Origin: Polychytrium aggregatum
Taxonomy: Eukaryota; Chytridiomycota; Chytridiomycetes; Polychytriales
DNA: 64,000 nt
Direction: 5' to 3'
Assembly (NCBI RefSeq): GCF_025602895.1
Contig: NW_026516245.1
Coordinates: 260,501 to 324,500, forward strand
A program made the translations under genes and the position numbers. Position 1 is the first letter of the stretch, and each line of letters opens with the position of its first letter. The notes under the pieces are model-generated. The model was not told where the DNA came from. It made no database searches and saw only the letters and a list, made by a program, of their open reading frames with translations. Shown piece after piece: positions 55,405 through 64,000 of this stretch.

Positions 55405-57990
55405 TTCGTGCAAGGGGCTGGTGTATGGACGGGTCTGGGTTGGACAGCAGCGCCGGCGGTGGAGGAGCTGGTGCTGATGGGGGTGGTGGTGGTGGTGGGG
55501 GCGCTGGATGGGATACCGACGCCAAGGGCGGAAAGGGAGGAAGCCCCGACGAGATGGTCCGAGCAGCCGGGGGAATGGCGAGGGAAGCGATGGTGTATTT
55601 GGGGGAGGGAGACGATGCATGCAGCGAAAGGACAGCAATGGTGCCAGAGGACCGATACGGGGGGATTGTTTGAATAAAGGTGAGCGGATAAGAGTGAAAG
55701 GTTAGTCGAGGAGCAACCACTCGATTGCGACGATGGATGAGAAAGAACAGCACATCCAAGCAAAACACATCAGGCAAGACATATCCGAGTGAGGCACATC
55801 CATACCGGGAAAGATTGCGATCAGAGGTCAGGGATCCGCCTCAAATCCGAGCTGATGGGAGAGGCGGAGGAGCTTGGGCAAAGGAAGAGTGTCGTCCAAG
55901 CGGAGAGGACGAGAGGAAGGCTGGATTAAGGGCGGTTGGATGCCTATTTTTGAAAGCGAGGATCTGCGTCGGTCGTTCGGTAGCGAGTTGGATCCACGAT
56001 GGAGGAGACGAAGGGCAAGGAGCCAGCACAGGCGGGTGGTGGACACGGGAGAGCGAGTGGATGGGGCATATACAGAGAAATTAGCGACGGTGGTGGTGGT
56101 GGAGAGCGGCAGACAGGCACAATATCGAGTGGATCTCAATCAAGGATGTGCCGACACAGCCAAGTGTAGATCAGAAGCCAGGGAGAAAGCGAGACGGGCC
56201 AGGCAGGGTGCGGGATACAGGAGCAACCGAGAGTCGATGAGTGGCGATCGAGGGCGATCGAGGGAGGGGGGTGGATGCGAGGTGAACGAAGGATGGCGAA
56301 GGGGCAGAAGCAACTGGCGATCAAGACAGGCTGATGGCAAGAGAAAGTCAAAGGGTTGTTTCCAAATGGCTTCCAACGGCTTCCAATGGTGTCCAATGGT
56401 GTCCAATGGCCCCGGATGGATTGGAAATGGTTACAAAAGCTTTCCAAACGGTTTCCAAATGGTTACAAGCGGTTACAAGAGGTTGCCGTGTGGTTACAAA
56501 GATACAAGCGTCACAAGAGACAGGGTCGAGATGGAGTTGGCGAGGAGGGAGGGAGGAAGGGAGAGCCGCATCTAATATATGCACAGATCTTGGGGGGAGC
56601 AAGGCCAAGCGATGGCAAATGCACCAAACAAGAGCACACCAAGCAGACAGGATCCATCTCAGCCCAGGACAATTCGCACCAACGAGAGCACCGGACGATG
56701 GCATCGGAAGGCACAGCAGGCGGGACAGTGCCCACGGGGACAGCGATGCACGGCAGAGGCAGAAGCGGACTCACTCTGGATTGGGTCAAAAGCCAGGGCA
56801 GGAGGGTGGATGAGGACGAGAATGGGCAAAAGGTGTTAGAAGCACTTTGAGGGGTATGGATGCGCCGCCGGAACAAAAAAACGCAGATCGGTGCTCTCAT
56901 TGGCCCAAAGGGCCACCCGATCCACCAGCCCGGAGGAGCAAAGCGTGTGGGGTCGGAGGGCGAGCCGGAGCCCTACTGGAAATCCGTCAATCATGCCGCG
57001 GATGCAAGGAGGGGATGGACAGGTGAACAGAGGGATGAACAGAGGGATGAACAGAGGGATGAATAGGCGAATGAATAGGCGAATGAATGGAAGTCATGGA
57101 TGTGCGGCATGGCAGGGCAAGCGATGAATGGCAGGGCAAGTGATGAATGGCAGGGCAAATGATAAATGGCAGGGCAAATGATAAATGGCAGAGCGAGACA
57201 ACACATGACGGGCAAAGCCAACAGACCATGAACGAGACACTGCCGGAGCAGAATCGGGGCACGGCGAGTTGGCAGAGATGCCGATATCCATCATGGGGGG
57301 GGGGTCGCGAACGCAGTAGATGCAATGGATGTAATAGATGCAATGGATGAAGTGTGTGCAATAGACGAAGTGGTGTAATAGACGAAATGGGTGTAATCGA
57401 CGAAGTAGATGCAGTGGATGCGATCGAGTCGATGATCAAGTCGAGCAATGCCGAGCAGTGCCGAGCAGTGCCGATCGCCGTCGCATTCACTTTGCTCCGG
57501 GTGGTTTCGACAGCGCCCAATGCCCCCCCCCTTCGTACCTTTTGCAGAGCGAGGCCAGCCGGGGCAAGCGGGAGAAGAGCTGCCAAAGCCGGTTCGGGGC
57601 TGCTGGTCCTCAAAAAGCCCAGCCGCCGATGGTCGTCCCTCCCCCCCCCCAACCACCCAACCACCCAGCCGCACCGGACGGAAACGTGGGCGTGGCCGTT
57701 CCCTCCTGAGGCCCCTTCAGCTCGGTGGTCCTGGGACAACGTGCGCCGATCGAAGGATTGCTGATGTGGCGGGCAGCACCCCGGCGCTCCCACGCCGCTC
57801 TTGCCAACGAACGCACGCGAGCGCTGGGATTGCTGGATCGGCGGGTGCCGCTGGGATTGCGGCCGAGCGGCTTTGTTGGGTCGGCGTGCAGACCGATGCA
57901 AGACATGCGCAGATGCAATGTACTCACTCCGCTGGTGTACATCCGCACCATCCCCGACATCCACCCCCTGCATCTCCGTCTCGCCGGCGC
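55405..57990. other. Repeat-rich interval between KCS1 and WDR17
   Basis: About 2.6 kb without a recognisable gene. It should hold the KCS1 promoter and 5' UTR, and the WDR17 3' region. Degenerate short arrays fill much of it: TTCCAA/GGTTACAA words (56360-56500), 12-bp units (57025-57084), 19-bp units (57109-57184) and an ATGxAATxGA series (57310-57430). Runs of 9-10 G or C occur at 57295, 57523 and 57641. Confidence 0.55.
57025..57184. repeat. Adjacent 12-bp and 19-bp tandem arrays
   Basis: GAACAGAGGGAT occurs three times (57025-57060), then GAATAGGCGAAT twice (57061-57084). After a 24-bp gap, ATGGCAGGGCAARYGATRA (19 bp) occurs four times (57109-57184), followed by a decayed fifth copy. Confidence 0.9.
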
Positions 57991-60900
57991 TCACAGCATC
58001 TGGCCGTCGCATGCCAGCCGCTCGATCTTGGCGGCCTCCTCCTCCCGGCCAAACACCGTGGCCAGTCCGTAAGCCTGCATCGTCTCCTCGCCCTTGAGCA
58101 GGATCGAGATTGCACCCTGGGATTGGCAGAGCAGCATTGCCTGGTCAGCGTGCGTCCTCTCCGATCGGCAGCTTTGTACGCCGCCGGCCGCCTCCAGCTC
58201 TACCTCCATCTTCATCTCCATCATCCCAAACCCACCTCGAGGTCGTCGATCGCCAGCTTGAATGCGGCCGCGAGCTTCCATTGTCGTCGCTGGCACAGCT
58301 TCGCGGTGCACATGTCCACCGTCCATGCTAGCAGCCCGCTGCCGTGCGTCGGCGCTGCCATCTCGATAGCGCTGTCTTGCACTTGCACCTCATTCTTGCG
58401 GGTTTCGTTCGAGTCGCATGTCGCCTTGGCTTCGTTGCTGGCCTTTGCGACCAGGTAGGCGGCTTCGAGTTCAGAGTTCTGGACAAGAAAGCCAATCCAC
58501 TGGCCCCGGCCACCGGGGATCCAGGTGGGTAAGCACCTATGCCGCTGCATTGTCGCAGCCCAGCCCAGCCCACCCGGTCCAGTCCAGTCCAGTCCAGTCC
58601 AGTCCAGTCCAGTCCAGTCCAGTCCAGTCCAGTCCAGTCCATGTCTCGGGATGTCGGCGGGGCGGCTGGTGGTGGCTGATTCCTCTGTCCGCTTGCCTCG
58701 GGCGACAATGTCCAGCCGCACTCTGGCAACAACCAGCCCCAGCAGCCGGGCTCTCTGCTTACCTCCTGAACCATCCCTGCGCTGGCGCACCAGCCTTCGA
58801 TCTCGTCGTTCTTGGTCTCGGCGCCCTCGCGATATTCCGCCAGCATCTTGGCTGCATATTGCCGTATGAGCTCCTTCCAAAACTCGATACCCACATGCGG
58901 CGCAAACGCAATGGCACTCTCCCACCTGCCGAGCGCCACCAGCAGCTGGCAGTACTCCCGGAAGAGCCCCAGCCGGATGTACTGGCTGGCCATGCGCTGA
59001 AGTCGGCTGCGAGTGGATGGCGACAGGATCGTGGACCCGACCGGAGCCGACACTGATGCGAGCGAGTCCTTGGCGGCCTGGACAATCCGACTGTGGTGCT
59101 GGATGAGCGTGCGGCTGCTGGACGGGTCATTGTCGAGGCTCTCGTCGTCAGCGACGGATTGCACAATCTCCCATATGTCCCGAGTTCCAGTCGAAGGCTG
59201 TTTGTCGAGTGGCGAACATGTCAGAGTGCTGGCCAATGGAGTTCCCATCCACCCATCCATCCATCGGCAATGTGGTCCAGACAGTCCCATCCAGCCAACA
59301 AGCCCGTGTCTTCCTCACCATGATGAAGTCAAAGAATGCCGCCCATTTTTTGGAGATGTGGACGGCATCGTTCGTCAGGATCTCGAACAGCTTCTTGGAC
59401 TCTGTCCCCGAGAGCCGGAACGGACCGTCGTCGAGCTCACGTCCTTTGCATTCAAGCATAGAGAAGGTTGACGAGTGACTCGGATCAGATGAATTGAACA
59501 CTGAGCAACAACCATCACTTGCGGCGCTCGGCCAGCAGCCAGTACCATTCCGCGCAGAGTATAGCAGCACAACAGCGTACTTCCGACGTTGCCGCACGTC
59601 GCCTCAACTGGACTGACCTGACTCGCAGAGCATCAGCGCCCGTATCTTCTCCCGCTCGACACCGCCAACGTCCCGGCCACGGAGCGTTGTGCCGAGGCTC
59701 TTCATGATCTTCCAAGAGAGCGAGCGCACCAGATCATCTGCATACCAGACTCTCAGGGTGTTGTCGCGCGATGTCGATACAAACCCGAGTGGGATGGACG
59801 GGTGTGTCGATAGCCCGTAGACATCGGCGTGGTGGTGGGTGACGATCTGGATGCACTTGGCCGTCCTGACGGTGTCATCGAGACCGGTTAGGCATAAGGA
59901 TGGGCGAACCACCAAGGTCGTTGCTGGCGCTGGCATGATGTCGGGGCTGCCAGAGAATCCTCCCTCCCCCCGGGCAGCCGCTCTCGAGGGCCACGGGTAC
60001 TCACCGAATGTCCCAGATCCGGATGGTGCTGTCCCAGGAGCCGGACAGCAGGACATGGGCGATCTCGCTGGACCAGCACAGGGCCCGCACGTTCTTGGTG
60101 TGCCCTTGGAGAACGCCTGTGCACTCATTCTATGAACAGAAACGTCGATCGGCGTTATTGCATGCGCAGGGAACGAGGTCCGCCAGCGCAGAGTCACAGA
60201 CGATAGCGCAACCATGGCTCTCGAGACATGGTCCTTTGTCCCGGTGCATGCAGCCCCAGAGCCGGGCATATCATACACAATGCAACCATCGCTCGGCAGC
60301 AGATTGCAAGCATAGTCCGTGCCCGATCTACCTCGTATATATCCCAGATCCGAACGTCTCTGTCGTCCGACCCCGATGCCAGGATGTTTCTGAGTATTGG
60401 TGACCAGACAACCCGGAACGACCGCTTCGTGTGCCCTGCACATGGCCCGAGTTCCCATCAGTCACAAACCGGAACGATACAGACAACGAACGTCCTCGCA
60501 CGACACCACCATGACGGTGCCCGACTCCCCAGACGCCATCCAAGCCGGTTTGCAAGCCGCATTGTGTTCAGATTTGGCGAGAGCTGGGCTGCAAGTCGTA
60601 CCTGAGAAGGACCGCAGCACCTGCCCGGTTTCAATGTCCCAGATCCGAATGACGCCGTCCATGCAGGTTGTCGCAATCACATTCCTGGGTGTATCGTGAG
60701 TGCAGATTCTCAGTTACCTGCAAATCCGTGAGATTGCATTCGGGCATTGTTTTGGGGGGGGGCAGCGACAGACAATCCACGACTTTCACACCAAAGATCC
60801 CACACCTGCCTGCCTCCATAGCATCCACCTCCGCAGCTACGTACCTTCGGGTGGGCGACCAGTCACATCCAAACACCTTCTCGGGATGTCTCAGGCTCAG

Positions 60901-63900
60901 GAACTTCTCGTAGTTGGACTCCACAGCCCACACCGCACACTCGCAGTCTCCGGCGCTTGCGACGAGCTGATTTGACCCCCACGTCACTCGATAGACTGCT
61001 TCGTGATGGGCCTGGATCTTCTTGACCTTGATGCATCGTGTGGCGTCGTAAAAGACCAGAAAGCCGAGCGCAGTCCCAAGGACCAGGATGCTCTCTGTCG
61101 GCGACCACGACACCGAGTAGATCGCCCCAAAGGCCGTCTTCATCTTGCCCTTGGAGACCTTTCCATAGTCTAGCGCCGGAAAGGAGTCCTGGAGGGTGAT
61201 TCGGAGGCCCGACTGGCTGCCGGTCTCGTACCCAAGAGAGGTATCGAGGGTCCCTATGCACAGCTGCGACAGTGACGGCGGTCGACTGGGGGCGGTCCGT
61301 CCATTGACGACCCTTCGGGCGCTCTCGCTGCCAGAGGTCCCGATGCCCCATATCTTGACAGTTCCATCAAACGAGGCGGTGGCTGGAGAGCCCGGACACC
61401 GGGAACAAACGTGAGCATGGCAAAAGATTGAACTGCAGGTTGTGCTCGACTGTGTTCTACTGTGCTCGACTGTGCTCGACTGTGTTCTACTGTGCTCGAC
61501 TGTGCTCGACGGTACTCGACTGTGTTCTACTGTGCTCGACTGTGCTCGACGGTACTCGGCGTCGCTTGCTCCTGGTCTTCACCCTCCCCTCACACTCTCT
61601 TATCACTCATAACGAGAGGGTCAAATCTCCGCTCCAAAACCACAGCCCAAGCTTACCCAAGAGCAACTCAGCGTTGGACGTGTTCCGCTTAAAATCGCAT
61701 TCAAAGATCGTTTCCGTGTGTCCACCCTGTTTCAGGAACAGCCACGACTCCTTCTTGAGATTGAAGACCCCGATCGATCCGTCCAGAAAGGCAATCAAGA
61801 AGAGTGGATCGGAAAAGTTGAGGCTCGACGGAATCGCGAGGATGGCGTGGACTGCGGAGGGGAGTAGTCGGTGTAGTTGCTTCTCGGTACTTGGTCGAGC
61901 ACGAGTTGGGGCATCAGCAGTTGGAGGAAGAGAGCCAGACGTCCAAGCATCAGGGAATGACGCAGGTGCAAGTGCAAGTGCAGGTGCAAGTGCTAGCGGT
62001 GTTGCATACCTCGATGAAACCGTCCAGGTCCGGAGAACACCGGAACGCACGTCCGTGGTCAAGAAGCCGCCCGGTATAGACGGAATCCACGACAGTGTGC
62101 TGATCCCTGTGAAACGAAGGGAGCCAGCGGCACATTGTTGGGCAGAGCAATATAATGTGAGTCGATAGGCGGATGGTTGCGCTCTAATGAGGACCACACG
62201 ATCAGACAAAGCGCTGTTGCGCTGGTCCAAACGAGCCTGGTCGCATCCAAGCTTGGTCACTTTCCAGGAAGCACACTGCATCTTACCTCCACTGGGGATG
62301 TCAAATATCGACAGTGTGAGGCAGGTGTTGGAGTCGATCAGGACCACCCGGCCTGCGAGCCAGGGAATGTTAGTCGCATGCTGCTGTGCGGCTGACCAGC
62401 ATGTTTCCACGGCCTTGCCGCAAACCATTCTATCGAGCGAGCAATGCCACTGTACTCCTCATACCATTCCGGAACGCTGCCAGGAGATAGCAGTCGCTCT
62501 TGACGTCCCACTTGAGGTCGGTGACCTCGCCCATGCCACCGCCCATGAGAGACGCAAACGGGTTGGTCTCGGAGAGTGTCAGCGCGGACGAGGACAGATC
62601 GATCTTGTTCTTGTGTGGCCGCTCGCTGTGATGTAGATCTGATATGTACACTCGCCCTTGGCTGTCGCCGAGGGCAATCTGATCCTTCTGCTGCAGATAC
62701 CATGCCGACGCGACCGAGCCATATGCAAGTTGTGAGTGAGTCGAGCGTAGGATCATCGACTCAAGACCCTGCTCGGACGGCCACATTACCTTGCCGGGGT
62801 TGAGTGCGCAGACAGCAATGTTGACATCCATGTAGTAAACCGCACCCTGGACATATGCGGCGCTACCAACCGTTTGTATGTAGGTTGCTGCGAGAGAACA
62901 GTGTCGGTGGGAATGTCGATGGGTGAGGAAGGCTCTCTTCTGCTCCACCCCGACTCCAACTCCGGTCGATGGCCGCCATTGCAGCCTGGTGGACCTCAAG
63001 CCCAAGAAACGGGTCAGATCGCTTACCGTCTTCTTGCAGAAACAAAATCATGCCCGGGACCGAGTAGCTGTACTGCATCCACACGACGGGCGCAGAGATC
63101 TGCACGGGGTACGTGCGCACGAACTCGCTCGTGAGAACGTTGACGACAACGATGGTCTTGTCGATAGAGGCCACCGCGAGCAGATCGTGGTCTGTGGGAT
63201 GCCTGGAAGCATCACAGGCGGTCGATTTGTATCAGCAGATCACAGGCGATCGCAGAGAGTACCAGCATACGTTCGAGACTCGACTTGCACCAGGCATACT
63301 AGAGCTGGATCCGCCGTGCGTCGCGATGACAACCAACCAACAGATGCAAGTGATGTTCTGCTTGTGCTTGGCGATAATGTTGATCAAGCGCACATGGCCT
63401 GCGAAAGGCTCTGGTTCGTTCGGCTGGAGGAGCGAGCGCATACTCTCGGCGCAACTGCCCAGAAACGGAGTCGATGCCGAGGCAGACGAGGCAGCTGGAG
63501 CCGGATATCCTGCTGAAACCGAGTGTCCTCCTGATGCCCGAACATCGCTGGCCAGCGCCGGCTCGGACTCGACGGCATATATGTACAGCGCCAGCGTCGA
63601 GCAGTAGGCAAACCGGATGGCATCTGCAGGCTTGCGCTGTGTTGCCGAGGATCGCACCGTCGGCGCTGTGCTCGTTCCTTGGCCTGCGATACTCGGCTCG
63701 GCGAGTTTGGGCAGTGTAGCTGGCGGCCCTCTATCCCGAATCGACGTTGCAATGACATTGCGGTGCCAGGGAGCACATCCCGACGGAAGCAAGGCGACCT
63801 GTCGCATGAGCGTGGCTCGGAGGCTGCTCCAGAAGTTCTTGGCCCTGCAATTCGCCACCGGCGAGCGAATAGAGAGAGTACCCTTGGTCGGGGGGAGGGC

Positions 63901-63993
63901 TCGTTGGTCTGAGACAGTTGCTTCGTTTCCCACCACTCGCCTGGGCGGCGGATGGCGCGCAAACGGGCCAGATGAGTTCCGGCTCATACCCAC
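57991..63993 (-). CDS. WDR17: WD repeat-containing protein 17
   Basis: Large protein with N-terminal beta-propellers and a helical C-terminal region; its function is poorly known. The first exon holds VALLPSGCAPWHRNVIATSI and RFAYCSTLALYIYAVE, matching human WDR17's N-terminus, and IINIIAKHKQNITCICW-like sequence. Possible starts are 63807 (MRQVALLPSG) or 63993, or beyond the window. WD blades follow, for example VASIDKTIVVVNVLTSEFVR, FLIAFLDGSIGVFNLKKESW, VFGCDWSPTR, ATTCMDGVIRIWDIETGQVL, LASGSDDRDVRIWDI, LLSGSWDSTIRIWDI and GFVSTSRDNTLRVWYADDLV. The helical part has SQYIRLGLFREYCQLLVALG, corresponding to the human LRLGQIQRYCELMVELG region, and QWKLAAAFKLAIDDLE. The frame stops at 57991, after LACDGQML, well short of the human C-terminus. 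More than fifteen exons, many borders approximate. Confidence 0.88.
58577..58640. repeat. Minisatellite (AGTCC)x12 in WDR17 intron
   Basis: Perfect 5-bp repeat from 58577 to 58640, about 12.8 copies. It lies in an intron between the exon with GMVQEV and the exon containing EAAYLVAKASNEAKA. Confidence 0.97.
61441..61560. repeat. 10-bp tandem repeat, twelve units of three types, in WDR17 intron
   Basis: Twelve uninterrupted 10-bp units of three kinds: TGTGCTCGAC (A), TGTGTTCTAC (B) and GGTACTCGAC/GC (C). Their order is A B A A B A A C B A A C, which suggests duplication of larger blocks. The array is intronic. Confidence 0.95.
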
Positions 63994-64000
63994 GGTCGCA

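Noticed and set aside
55438-55638. Upstream ATG of KCS1 at 55638
   Set aside because: The extra residues are a His/Pro/Arg-rich stretch with 5' UTR-like composition. The ATG at 55404 starts a more protein-like sequence.
61428-62168. A 246-codon open frame on the + strand
   Set aside because: It begins inside the 10-bp tandem array and runs antisense to WD-repeat exons of WDR17.
1-64000. tRNA, rRNA, transposon or integrated virus
   Set aside because: I saw no cloverleaf with a matching B-box, no rRNA-like conserved stretch, no transposase, integrase or reverse transcriptase motif, and no long terminal or inverted repeats.

Overview
The window reads as nuclear DNA of a flagellated early-diverging (chytrid-type) fungus. 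Every recognisable gene is cut by short GT-AG introns (a few GC-AG), often with CTAAC/CTGAC-like branch points, and there are no operons or Shine-Dalgarno sites. The DUF3684 ATPase, an Eaf3-type chromodomain protein, a Clr2-like silencing factor, Kcs1 and a muniscin with an N-terminal F-BAR fit fungi. CFAP161 (an axonemal protein), WDR17, Churchill, a CNBD2-like protein and a TmcB-like receptor point to a lineage that kept the flagellum and other genes lost from Dikarya. I cannot name the species.

Layout, left to right. 330-7696 (-): DUF3684/sacsin-type ATPase ending in an HExxH motif. 8057-9268 (+): 4'-phosphopantetheinyl transferase. 9659-11612 (+): Eaf3/MRG15. 11904-13834 (-): PHOSPHO-type HAD phosphatase. 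14301-19945 (+): large multi-pass TmcB-like membrane protein. 20895-24791 (-): muniscin (FCHo/Syp1). 25204-25952 (-): Churchill. 26254-31084 (-): Clr2-like silencing protein. 31322-32077 (+): LSM3. 32357-34090 (-): CFAP161. 34977-37540 (-): RAD52. 38368-40815 (+): CNBD2-like cyclic-nucleotide-binding protein. about 40769-41587 (-): secreted Cys-rich protein. 41953-45484 (+): MRE11. 45632-48580 (-): Chk2/Rad53-type FHA kinase. 52024-55404 (-): Kcs1-type inositol hexakisphosphate kinase. 57991-63993 (-): WDR17.

The genes are a eukaryotic mix and not one pathway. One functional grouping stands out: RAD52, MRE11 and an FHA checkpoint kinase lie within 14 kb, with MRE11 and the kinase convergent and 147 bp apart. 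CFAP161, WDR17 and CNBD2-like may reflect flagellar biology. Eaf3 and the Clr2-like protein are both chromatin regulators.

Introns and spacers hold many short tandem repeats, often with a 12-bp period, plus runs of 9-10 G or C. I found no transposons, tRNA or rRNA genes, or CRISPR arrays. Exon borders were read by eye from splice motifs and protein similarity, so terminal coordinates are firmer than many internal ones.
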